Assembly: GCA_025963425.1 (NCBI GenBank) | Contig: JAOPUQ010000323.1 | Coordinates: 1-5,627 of the forward strand | Source of the DNA: Modestobacter sp. | Lineage (GTDB): Bacteria > Actinomycetota > Actinomycetes > Mycobacteriales > Geodermatophilaceae | DNA length: 5,627 nt | Direction of reading: 5' to 3' | Shown here: positions 1-5,372 of the stretch, in pieces | Position numbering within the stretch: the first letter of the stretch is position 1 | Layout: each line of letters opens with the position of its first letter | The notes under the pieces: generated by a model | The model's database searches: none | The model's input: the letters and a program-made list of their open reading frames with translations, nothing else | Told to the model about the DNA's origin: nothing | Translations under genes and position numbers: made by a program

Positions 1-8
1 GGGAGAGG
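1..8 (+). promoter_or_regulatory. Shine-Dalgarno site of paaC
   Basis: A purine-rich GGGAGAGG lies 5 bases before the ATG at 14. It supports that ATG as the real start, and therefore the reality of the N-terminal extension of PaaC, rather than an internal start nearer the conserved core. Confidence 0.7.
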
Positions 9-13
9 CACCC

Positions 14-922
14 ATGCACGAGGAGACCGTCTACGACGCCCTCGACCACGCCCATGGCGGTGAGGGCCAGTGGGCCTTCGGCACCGGCTTCGACGACCCG
101 CTCGCCGGCGTCGACACCACCGTGCCCGACGGCATCGACCCGGCCGACCTGGGCGCCTACTGCCTGATGCTCGGCGACGACGCTCTGGTGCTCTGCCAGC
201 GCCTCACCCAGTGGGTGACCAACGCCCCGGAGCTCGAGGAGGAGGTGGCCCTGGCCAACTGCGGGCTGGACCTGCTCGGCCAGGCCCGGCTGCTGCTCGC
301 CCGCGCCGGCTCGGTGGGCGTTCTCGGCCGGTCCCGCACGCTGGCCACCGACTCCATCCCGGACGAGGACGCGCTGGCCTACTTCCGCGACCCCGACGAG
401 TTCCGCAGCACCGCCCTGGTCGAGGCGCCCAACGGCGACTTCGGGCAGACGATCGTCCGGCTCCTGGCCGCGTCGTCCTGGCGGCTGGCGCTGTTCGCCC
501 GGCTGCGTGACTCCCGGGACCCGGTGCTGTCCGCGATCGCCGCCAAGGGCGTGCCCGAGCTGACCTACCACCGCGACCACGCCGCCCGCTGGCTGCTGCG
601 GCTGGGCGACGGGACGGCGGAGTCGCACCGGCGCGCGCAGGCCGGGGTGGACGCCGTCTGGCCGCTGCTCGCCGACCTGTTCACCGCGACCGACGTGGAG
701 CGCCGGCTCACCGCCGACGGGGTGGCCGTCGACCCCGCCGACCTCCGCGAGGAGGTGCGCGGCGTGCTGACCACCGTGCTGGAGCGGGCGACGCTCACCG
801 TGCCGGAGTGGCCGGCCGAGCTGCCCAGCCGCGGACGGGCGGGGGAGCACGGGCCCGAGCTGACCGCTCTGCTCGGCGACCTGCAGGGCCTGGCCCGCGC
901 GCACCCGGCGGCGACCTGGTGA
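14..922 (+). CDS. paaC: Phenylacetyl-CoA 1,2-epoxidase subunit PaaC
   Basis: This is the structural partner of the catalytic PaaA subunit in the cytoplasmic multicomponent oxygenase that epoxidises the ring of phenylacetyl-CoA, the second committed step of aerobic phenylacetate breakdown. The 302-residue product has the ferritin-like four-helix core from about residue 47. It opens with the family signature YCLMLGDDALVL (49-60) and is followed by APELEEEVALAN, LDLLGQARLLL, VEAPNGDFGQT and a helix containing ELTYHRDHAARWLLRLGDGT. The core matches the roughly 250-residue proteobacterial PaaC over its length. The first 46 or so residues (containing WAFGTGFDDPLAGVD) are an addition that I believe is usual in actinobacterial homologues. 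The start is set by GGGAGAGG 5 bases upstream. The stop overlaps the GTG of paaD (GTGA), so the two are translationally coupled. paaA and paaB should lie to the left. In the family PaaC does not carry the diiron site, so no metal ligands are expected. Identification is firm. Confidence 0.95.
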   Translation: MHEETVYDALDHAHGGEGQWAFGTGFDDPLAGVDTTVPDGIDPADLGAYCLMLGDDALVLCQRLTQWVTNAPELEEEVALANCGLDLLGQARLLLARAGSVGVLGRSRTLATDSIPDEDALAYFRDPDEFRSTALVEAPNGDFGQTIVRLLAASSWRLALFARLRDSRDPVLSAIAAKGVPELTYHRDHAARWLLRLGDGTAESHRRAQAGVDAVWPLLADLFTATDVERRLTADGVAVDPADLREEVRGVLTTVLERATLTVPEWPAELPSRGRAGEHGPELTALLGDLQGLARAHPAATW

Positions 923-1416
923 GCACCGTGCATCCTCGCTCCGTCGCCGAGACGGTTCCCGACCCCGAGCTGCCGATGCTGACGCTGGCCGACCTCGGGG
1001 TGCTGCGCGACGTGCGCGACGAGCACGGCACGGTCGTCGTGGAGATCACCCCCACCTACTCCGGCTGCCCGGCGATGGGCGTGATGCGCGCGGACCTGGT
1101 GCACGCCCTGCACCGCGCCGGGTTCACCGACGTCGACGTCCGCACCGTGCTGTCCCCGGCGTGGACCACCGACTGGATCAGCGACGAGGGCCGCCGCAAG
1201 CTCGCCGCCGGCGGTATCGCCCCGCCGGGTCGCGCCCCGGTGCGGACGGCGGGTCCGGTCCCGCTGCAGCTGGTTCCCAGCCGGCGGACGGCGACCTGCC
1301 CGCAGTGCGGTTCCCCCGACACCGAGGAGGTCAGCGAGTTCAGCGCCACCGCGTGCAAGGCGATGCGCCGCTGCCGGGCCTGCCTCGAGCCGTTCGAGCA
1401 CGTGAAGGAGATCTAG
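919..1416 (+). CDS. paaD: Phenylacetate epoxidase maturation factor PaaD
   Basis: PaaD is required for an active phenylacetyl-CoA epoxidase. The family is proposed to act in Fe-S cluster assembly or maturation of the oxygenase and its reductase. The 165-residue product has an N-terminal MIP18/DUF59-type domain with DPELP (15-19), LADLGVLRDV, TPTYSGCPA with Cys50, and PAWTTDWISDEGRRKL. A C-terminal cysteine-rich part has CPQC (Cys127, Cys130), SATACKA (Cys146) and CRAC (Cys152, Cys155), followed by EPFEHVK. All of these match E. coli PaaD in order and in total length. The start is GTG at 919, inside the GTGA overlap with paaC. The frame is open further upstream (an ATG at 808), but that would put over 100 residues inside paaC and has no homology, so it is rejected. 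Translation is probably coupled to paaC. Confidence 0.94.
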   Translation: MSTVHPRSVAETVPDPELPMLTLADLGVLRDVRDEHGTVVVEITPTYSGCPAMGVMRADLVHALHRAGFTDVDVRTVLSPAWTTDWISDEGRRKLAAGGIAPPGRAPVRTAGPVPLQLVPSRRTATCPQCGSPDTEEVSEFSATACKAMRRCRACLEPFEHVKEI

Positions 1417-1501
1417 TGCCGCGACAGGGAGCGAACATCGCAGCGAGCCCCAGCGGGCGAGGAACGGAACGACCGCGGAGCGGCACCGGAGAGGGTGGCC
1501 G
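1417..1501 (+). repeat. Non-coding paaD-paaE spacer of degenerate AGCGA/AGCGG words
   Basis: The 85 bases between the paaD stop and the paaE start do not code: the paaE frame is open here but holds no ATG, GTG or TTG. The stretch has a run of related purine-rich words: AGCGA at 1430, AGCGA at 1442, AGCGG at 1452, AGGA at 1460, AACGA near 1469 and AGCGG at 1479, spaced about 8 to 12 bases. Two tiny hairpins can form: GCGA/TCGC at 1431-1441 and CCGC/GCGG at 1473-1483. The look recalls dispersed intergenic GCGAGC-type repeats of some high-GC actinobacteria; that resemblance is an impression only. It could also be an unconstrained spacer. The last part holds the ribosome binding site of paaE. Confidence 0.4.
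1488..1495 (+). promoter_or_regulatory. Shine-Dalgarno site of paaE
   Basis: GGAGAGGG ends 6 bases before the GTG at 1502 and decides that start. It implies independent ribosome loading for paaE, unlike the coupled start of paaD. Confidence 0.7.
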
Positions 1502-2590
1502 GTGACCATCGCAGTGCCGGGCACGAAGCGCCGCCGTCCGACGTTCCACCCGCTGACGGTGGCCGACGTCGAGCGGCTCACGGACGACGCGGTGGCCGTC
1601 ACCTTCGACGTCCCCGCCGAGCTGGCCGCGGACTACCGGTTCGTGCCGGGTCAGGCGCTCACCCTGCGCCGGGTGGACGGCGCCCGCGACGAGCGCCGCT
1701 CCTACTCGATCTGCGCCCCGGAGGGCGCAGCCCCACGGGTCGGCGTCCGGGAGGTCCCCGGTGGCTTCTTCTCGTCCTGGCTGGTCCACGAGGTGCAGGC
1801 CGGGGACCGGATCGAGGTGCTGCCGCCCTCGGGCACCTTCACCGCCGACCTCTCCGTCCCCGGCGACCACGTCTTCGTCGTCGCCGGCTCCGGAATCACC
1901 CCGGTGCTGTCGCTGGCCGCCACGGTGCTGCGCGACGGGCGGTCGACGGTCACCGTGTTCTACGGCAACCGGCGCACCAACACGGTCATGTTCGCCGATG
2001 AGCTGGCCGACCTGAAGGACCGCTACGGCACCCGGCTGCAGCTGGTGCACGTGCTCTCCCGTGAGCCGCGCGACGCCGAGCTGACCACCGGCCGGCTGGA
2101 CGGCGACCGGCTGCGCACGCTGGTCGCGGCGTTCACCGACGCCGGGTCGGTCGACCACTGGTGGCTGTGCGGACCGCACGGGATGGTCACCGACGCCCGG
2201 GAGCTGCTGAGCGAGCTGGGCGTGCCGGCCGACCGGGTGCACCAGGAGTTGTTCTACGTCGACGACCTGCCACCGGAGCCGGTGCGCGGCGACGAGGCAG
2301 TGGTCGACGGCCCCAGCTCGCAGGTGACCATCGTGCTCGACGGCCGTTCCACCACCCTGGCGCTGCCGCGCGGTGAGGCGGTCCTGGACTCCGCGCAGGC
2401 CGTGCGCGGCGACCTGCCCTTCGCCTGCAAGGGCGGGGTCTGCGGCACCTGCCGCGCCCGGGTCACCGACGGCGAGGTCGAGATGCGGCGCAACTACGCC
2501 CTCGACCCCGGCGAGGTGGCCGCCGGCTACGTGCTGACCTGCCAGACGCTGCCGCTCTCCGACGCCGTGACGGTCGACTTCGACGCCTGA
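1502..2590 (+). CDS. paaE: Phenylacetyl-CoA epoxidase reductase PaaE
   Basis: PaaE is the cytoplasmic reductase that passes electrons from NAD(P)H through FAD and a [2Fe-2S] cluster to the diiron oxygenase PaaABC. The 362-residue protein has the standard order. An FAD-binding barrel (about 10-115) carries RSYS at 66-69. An NAD(P)-binding domain (about 120-245) has GSGITP at 129-134, FYGNRR, and CGPHGM starting at Cys223. A C-terminal plant-type ferredoxin domain (about 275-362) carries cluster ligands Cys309, Cys314, Cys317 (C-x4-C-x2-C) and Cys347. All four ligands are present, and the length is close to the roughly 355 usual for PaaE. The start is GTG with GGAGAGGG 6 bases upstream; no alternative in-frame start exists back to the paaD stop. 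Related reductases of other oxygenases share this architecture, but position after paaC and paaD makes the assignment firm. Confidence 0.95.
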   Translation: MTIAVPGTKRRRPTFHPLTVADVERLTDDAVAVTFDVPAELAADYRFVPGQALTLRRVDGARDERRSYSICAPEGAAPRVGVREVPGGFFSSWLVHEVQAGDRIEVLPPSGTFTADLSVPGDHVFVVAGSGITPVLSLAATVLRDGRSTVTVFYGNRRTNTVMFADELADLKDRYGTRLQLVHVLSREPRDAELTTGRLDGDRLRTLVAAFTDAGSVDHWWLCGPHGMVTDARELLSELGVPADRVHQELFYVDDLPPEPVRGDEAVVDGPSSQVTIVLDGRSTTLALPRGEAVLDSAQAVRGDLPFACKGGVCGTCRARVTDGEVEMRRNYALDPGEVAAGYVLTCQTLPLSDAVTVDFDA

Positions 2591-2592
2591 GC

Positions 2593-2622
2593 GGTGCCCG
2601 GCCGGCCACGATGCCGGGCGCC
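2593..2622 (+). terminator. GC hairpin just after paaE, possible terminator or attenuator
   Basis: GCCCGGC at 2596-2602 pairs perfectly with GCCGGGC at 2613-2619. A G-T pair and two G-C pairs extend the stem to 10 pairs with a 10-base loop. It begins 2 bases after the paaE stop. There is no U tract, so it would be a non-canonical terminator or a 3' mRNA-stabilising structure. The ATG at 2611 lies at the end of the loop and start of the stem, which speaks against that codon as the idi start. Confidence 0.45.
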
Positions 2623-2626
2623 GGAG

Positions 2627-2641
2627 GTCCCCGTCGGGGAC
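2627..2641 (+). other. Small hairpin in the idi leader
   Basis: GTCCCC (2627-2632) and GGGGAC (2636-2641) form a perfect 6-pair stem around a 3-base loop, ending 11 bases before the ATG at 2653. It would enclose the GGGGA that is the nearest purine stretch to the idi start, and it overlaps the last base of GGAGG at 2623-2627. It could therefore lower idi translation or add to the terminator upstream. A stem this short may arise by chance in such GC-rich DNA. Confidence 0.3.
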
Positions 2642-2652
2642 GATGGGCGACG

Positions 2653-3207
2653 ATGGACGACGTGGCGGCACCGCAGACCGAAGAGCTGATCGTGCTGGTC
2701 GACGAGACCGGTGCAGCGATCGGCACGATGCCCAAGCCGCTGGTGCACACCGGGGAGACGCCGCTGCACCGGGCCTTCTCCGCGTATCTGTTCGACGACG
2801 TCGGGCGGCTGCTGGTCACCCGCCGCGCCGTGGACAAGGCCACGTTCCCCGGGATGTGGACCAACACCGTGTGCGGGCATCCCGGGCCGAGCGAGGACGA
2901 CGCCGCCGCCATCGCCCGGCGCGCGGAGTTCGAGCTCGGCCTGGGCGTGACCCGGCTGGCGCCGGTGCTGCCGGGCTACCGCTACCGGGCGGAGTTCCGC
3001 GGCGTGGTGGAGAACGAGATCTGCCCGGTCTACCTCGGGCGGTTCACCGGCGAGCCGGTGCCCGACCGCGCCGAGGTCGTGGAGTGGGAGCTCCTGGAGT
3101 GGACGGCCTTCCGCCGCCGCCAGGAGACCGAGGGCGACGCCTGGTCGCCGTGGTGCCGGGAGCAGGCCCGCCTCATCGAGGCGACCGGGCTGGTGCCGGT
3201 CGCCTGA
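2653..3207 (+). CDS. idi: Isopentenyl-diphosphate delta-isomerase, type I
   Basis: This enzyme interconverts isopentenyl and dimethylallyl diphosphate, supplying the allylic starter for isoprenoids such as menaquinone, polyprenyl phosphates and carotenoids. The 184-residue product is a Nudix-fold type I enzyme. By alignment in memory with E. coli Idi, the metal ligands are His32 and His39 (VHTGETPLHRAF), His76 (NTVCGHP), Glu120 and Glu122 (ENEIC). The two catalytic residues are Cys74 and Glu122. The Nudix helix is represented by ARRAEFELGL (88-97). All are intact. The ATG at 2653 gives the usual length of about 180; the in-frame ATG at 2611 would add 14 residues (Gly/Arg/Pro-rich) and lies within a hairpin. 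No strong ribosome site precedes 2653, so the start is only likely. It follows paaE by 62 bases on the same strand but has no metabolic link to it. The downstream neighbour is convergent. Confidence 0.93.
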   Translation: MDDVAAPQTEELIVLVDETGAAIGTMPKPLVHTGETPLHRAFSAYLFDDVGRLLVTRRAVDKATFPGMWTNTVCGHPGPSEDDAAAIARRAEFELGLGVTRLAPVLPGYRYRAEFRGVVENEICPVYLGRFTGEPVPDRAEVVEWELLEWTAFRRRQETEGDAWSPWCREQARLIEATGLVPVA

Positions 3208-3210
3208 TCG

Positions 3211-3225
3211 CGGGCCGGCGGCCCG
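3211..3225. terminator. Hairpin between convergent idi and the RsbA-like gene
   Basis: CGGGCC (3211-3216) and GGCCCG (3220-3225) make a perfect 6-pair stem with a 3-base loop, inside the 29-base gap between two convergent stop codons. It has no T tract on either side. Its placement suits a bidirectional terminator; the shortness of the stem keeps confidence moderate. Confidence 0.4.
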
Positions 3226-3236
3226 GGGGTCGTGGC

Positions 3237-4202
3237 TCAGGCGTTGACGACCAGCCGGACCGTGCAGCCGCCGCCGGCCTCGGCCGGGGTGGCGACCAGG
3301 CTGTCCACCGACCGCCGGGCCAGCCACAGTCCCATGCCGCCGACGGCCATGTCGCCGTGGGCGGGGCCGTAGCCGGCCAGGGGGTCGTCGAAGCAGGGGC
3401 CCCGGTCGGTGACCGAGCACACCGTCCGGTCCGTGCCGCACCACAGCCGCACGTCGACCGGCGGCACCCCGTGCTCGGCAGCGTTGGCGACGATCTCGTC
3501 GATGGCCAGCACGAGGTCCTCGGCGGCGTCCCGGTCCAGGCTGCTGTCGGCCAGCACCGCGTGCACGGAGCGGCGCAGTGCCCGCATGTCGTCCAGGTCC
3601 AGCAGCGCCAGGGCCGGTTCGGTCGCCTCCAGCGGGTCGGGCACCCCGGCACGCTGCAGCTCGGTGAGCACCTCGGTCGGCTGCCGGTACCCCGGGTTGT
3701 GGACCAGGCCGGCGTCGGTCAGCAGCAGGGGGTGGGTGCCCCGGGCCACCTCCGCCGGACCGAGGTCGCCGTAGCCGGTCGGGCCCTCGGCCGGTCCCAG
3801 CAGACACAGGTGGTCGACGGGGCGGTCGGCGAGAACGTGGTTGAACAGCGCCTCGGTCTGCATCCAGGCGCCCCAGCCCGTGGCGGGGCGCGCGACGGCG
3901 GTGACCAGGTGCAGCCGGCGGCCGTCCTCGCGGAGTTCCCGGTCGATCAGCTCGGTCAGCGCGGCGACGCCGGCGGCCGGCCGGCTGTCCAGTTGGCGCA
4001 CGGTCGTGACCCCGACGTCGTCACCGGGGCCCCACGCCCCGGCGAGCGCGGTGAGCACGGGCTCCGGGCAGGCGAGCACCACGCGTCCGCCGGCGGCCAA
4101 GGCCTCGCGGACCAGCGGTGCCACCACCGCGCCCAGGTCGTCGTCCGTCGCCCGCACGTGTCCGATGTGCCGGTAACCGGTGGCTTCGTCGTCGTCCAGC
4201 AT
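3237..4202 (-). CDS. RsbA-like anti-sigma regulatory protein (MEDS + ATPase domains)
   Basis: The 321-residue cytoplasmic protein has no membrane segment. Residues about 9-165 look like a MEDS sensory domain (YRHIGHV near the N-terminus, AAGGRVVLACPE, then LCLLGPAE). Residues about 200-318 are an RsbW-like GHKL ATPase. The N box is LAIDEIVANAAEHG with Glu236 and Asn240. The G1 box is DRGPCF (266-271), where the usual second glycine is Cys270. The G2 box is GGMGLWLARRSVD (288-300). No histidine kinase dimerisation and phosphoacceptor domain is present, so it is more likely a Ser/Thr-kinase type anti-sigma or partner-switching regulator than a two-component sensor. NCBI's family naming for this architecture is, from memory, anti-sigma factor RsbA family. 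ATG 4202 is preceded by GGGGGG with a 7-base spacer. No sigma factor or anti-anti-sigma gene lies in view, so its target is unknown. It is convergent with idi and divergent from the reductase gene. Confidence 0.85.
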   Translation of the reverse strand: MLDDDEATGYRHIGHVRATDDDLGAVVAPLVREALAAGGRVVLACPEPVLTALAGAWGPGDDVGVTTVRQLDSRPAAGVAALTELIDRELREDGRRLHLVTAVARPATGWGAWMQTEALFNHVLADRPVDHLCLLGPAEGPTGYGDLGPAEVARGTHPLLLTDAGLVHNPGYRQPTEVLTELQRAGVPDPLEATEPALALLDLDDMRALRRSVHAVLADSSLDRDAAEDLVLAIDEIVANAAEHGVPPVDVRLWCGTDRTVCSVTDRGPCFDDPLAGYGPAHGDMAVGGMGLWLARRSVDSLVATPAEAGGGCTVRLVVNA

Positions 4203-4209
4203 CGATCCG

Positions 4210-4215
4210 CCCCCC
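4210..4215 (-). promoter_or_regulatory. Shine-Dalgarno site of the RsbA-like gene
   Basis: On the minus strand GGGGGG lies 7 bases before the ATG at 4202. It is the clearest start signal in this intergenic region. Confidence 0.6.
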
Positions 4216-4244
4216 GTTGTGTCGTCTTCTCCGACGTCACCTGT

Positions 4245-4270
4245 GTGCCCTTCGGCGGCATTCCGAACCC
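4245..4270 (-). promoter_or_regulatory. Possible sigma-B-type promoter of the RsbA-like gene
   Basis: Read on the minus strand, GGGTTC (4270-4265) and GGGCAC (4250-4245) are separated by 14 bases. This is similar to the stress sigma factor (SigB/SigF) pattern of actinobacteria, roughly GTTT and GGGTAT/C about 14-16 apart. The match is partial (GGTTC for GTTT; C at the fourth base of the -10). Transcription would start roughly 36 bases before the ATG. Self-regulation of sigma-B regulators by sigma-B is common in this group, which makes the site plausible but not proven. Confidence 0.25.
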
Positions 4271-4287
4271 TTCGAGGTCCGGATCAT

Positions 4288-4313
4288 GGTTTCGCCGGCG
4301 GGCTCCCGGGCAG
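4288..4313 (+). promoter_or_regulatory. Weak sigma-B-like promoter candidate before the reductase gene
   Basis: On the plus strand GGTTT (4288-4292) and GGGCAG (4308-4313) are 15 bases apart. If used, transcription would begin within a few bases of the GTG at 4323, giving a nearly leaderless mRNA. That would agree with the absence of a good ribosome site there. The -10 matches only 4 of 6 positions of GGGTAT, so this is a suggestion only. Confidence 0.15.
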
Positions 4314-4322
4314 CTGACCGCG

Positions 4323-5372
4323 GTGGACATCGGCCGGCAGGCGGGAGCTCCGCCCGCCTCCGCCGAGCGCGCCGGGTGCCCGAAGCGGATGGTGTTCGGT
4401 CCCTGTGGCGGGGTCCGGGACGCCGGCGGGTGCGAGATGGCCGAGCACCCCTGCGTCTTCCTGGACCCGCCGCTGCCGCACTGGACGTACGCGGTCCGGC
4501 AGGCGCCTGCGCCGGTGCCCGCCGGCCTGCTCGACCGGGCCGGCGCCGGCCCGGTGGTGCTCGCCGACCTGTCCGTGCGCCCCTTCGACGTCGAGTCGGT
4601 GCGTCGGGTGGTCCGCGTGCTGGCCCCCGTCAGCGACGGGCTGCTGGCCGGTGAGCATCAGAACCGGCCGGACCTCCCGCCGACGATGCTGGCCGCCGAG
4701 GTCCTCGCCGCCGGGGGCCGGCCGTGGACGACGCTGGCCTGCCGGGACCGCAATCGGCTGGTGCTCGAGCAGGAACTGGCCGGGTTGGCCGCCCTCGGCG
4801 TCGACGGGGTGCTCTGCGTGACCGGCGACGGGCGCGGTCCCGGCGTCCGCCCCGGCGTGAGCTCGGTGTTCGACCTGGACGGCACCCGGCTGACCGCGCT
4901 GGCCACCGGGGCGGGGCTGACCGCCGCGGTACCCGAGTCGCCGGAATCGCCGCCGCAGGCGCTGCGCCCGGCCCGCGTCGCGGAGAAGCAGCGGGCCGGG
5001 GCGCAGCTGTGCGTGCTCAACCACGTCGGGACCCCGGAGCGGCTGGCCCGGTTCGTCGCCGGTGCGCGGACCGCCGGTGCCACGCTCCCGTTCCTGGCCG
5101 CGGTCGCGGTCTACACCGACGAGCGGTCGGCCCGGGTGCTGCAGGGGTTCCCGGGCCTGTACCTGGACGACGCCGCGGTGGGGCGGGTGCTGTCCGCGCC
5201 GGACCCGGTGGCGGCCGGCATCGCCGCCGCGGTGGCCGAGGCGCGGGCGCTGCTCGCCGTCCCCGGCGTGGTCGGGGTCAACCTGTCCGGCCTCGCCTCC
5301 GACCGGAGCGAGGAGATGGCAGCGGCGGTCAAGGCCGAGGTCGCGGTGCGGGTGAAGGAGGAGTCGGCATGA
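4323..5372 (+). CDS. MetV-like zinc domain fused to a divergent methylenetetrahydrofolate reductase
   Basis: The product is 349 residues if GTG 4323 is used. At the N-terminus Cys19, Cys28, Cys37 and Cys44 sit in a CPKRMVFGPCGG...GGCE...PC pattern. This is the zinc-binding end of the MTHFR_C family, known as the separate protein MetV in acetogens. Residues about 75-335 follow the MetF/MTHFR barrel order: VVLADLSVRP, EHQNRP, LACRDRNRLVLEQELAGLAALGVDGVLCVTGD (140-169), AEKQRAGAQ, LPFLAAVAV. Asp169 in TGD matches the flavin/folate-site Asp of MetF. The usual catalytic Glu in E-L-x-P-P appears to be Asp82, and the common TDNQ-type motif reads EHQN (111-114). It may reduce methylene-THF or a related C1 carrier, or use methyl-THF in reverse; the substrate is not readable. 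The start is uncertain: GTG 4245 is an in-frame alternative, and ATG 4389 would delete Cys19. No strong ribosome site precedes 4323. It is coupled to the downstream methyltransferase. Confidence 0.8.
   Translation: MDIGRQAGAPPASAERAGCPKRMVFGPCGGVRDAGGCEMAEHPCVFLDPPLPHWTYAVRQAPAPVPAGLLDRAGAGPVVLADLSVRPFDVESVRRVVRVLAPVSDGLLAGEHQNRPDLPPTMLAAEVLAAGGRPWTTLACRDRNRLVLEQELAGLAALGVDGVLCVTGDGRGPGVRPGVSSVFDLDGTRLTALATGAGLTAAVPESPESPPQALRPARVAEKQRAGAQLCVLNHVGTPERLARFVAGARTAGATLPFLAAVAVYTDERSARVLQGFPGLYLDDAAVGRVLSAPDPVAAGIAAAVAEARALLAVPGVVGVNLSGLASDRSEEMAAAVKAEVAVRVKEESA
5355..5363 (+). promoter_or_regulatory. Strong Shine-Dalgarno site inside the reductase gene's end
   Basis: AAGGAGGAG lies 5 bases before the ATG at 5369 and encodes Lys-Glu-Glu near the end of the upstream protein. 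It is the best ribosome site in the window. It indicates strong translation of the methyltransferase and fixes its start. Confidence 0.8.

Noticed and set aside
808..918. An upstream extension of PaaD to the ATG at 808
   Set aside because: It lies inside paaC, encodes Arg/Ala/Gly-rich sequence, and would make PaaD about 202 residues against about 165 in the family. The GTG at 919 in the GTGA overlap fits better.
1431..1483. A CRISPR or iteron array reading of the repeated AGCGA words
   Set aside because: The words are only 5 bases, degenerate and unevenly spaced, with no long identical repeats or spacers and no associated genes.
565..1602. A 345-codon minus-strand open frame opposite paaC and paaD
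   Set aside because: It is antisense to two well-identified genes and has biased composition without any family signature.
2611..2652. The ATG at 2611 as the start of idi
   Set aside because: It sits in a stable hairpin and adds 14 residues rich in Gly, Arg and Pro with no family match. ATG 2653 gives the usual enzyme length.
1340..2671. A 443-codon minus-strand open frame opposite paaE
   Set aside because: It lies antisense to a fully conserved reductase and has low-complexity composition and no recognisable motif.
2527..3807. A 426-codon minus-strand open frame across idi and the end of the RsbA-like gene
   Set aside because: It is antisense to idi and out of frame with the RsbA-like gene, Arg/Gly/Pro-rich, with no domain.
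3237..4202. A two-component sensor histidine kinase reading of the minus-strand gene
   Set aside because: It has a GHKL ATPase domain but no phosphoacceptor histidine helix. The MEDS plus RsbW-like arrangement fits a partner-switching regulator better.
2643..4322. A plus-strand open frame that runs continuously from 2643 into the MTHFR-like gene and would give a 909-residue protein
   Set aside because: Its first 560 codons overlap idi in another frame and the RsbA-like gene on the other strand. That part is Arg/Gly/Pro/Ala-rich with no domain; only the last 349 codons have homology. It is an effect of few stop codons at high GC.
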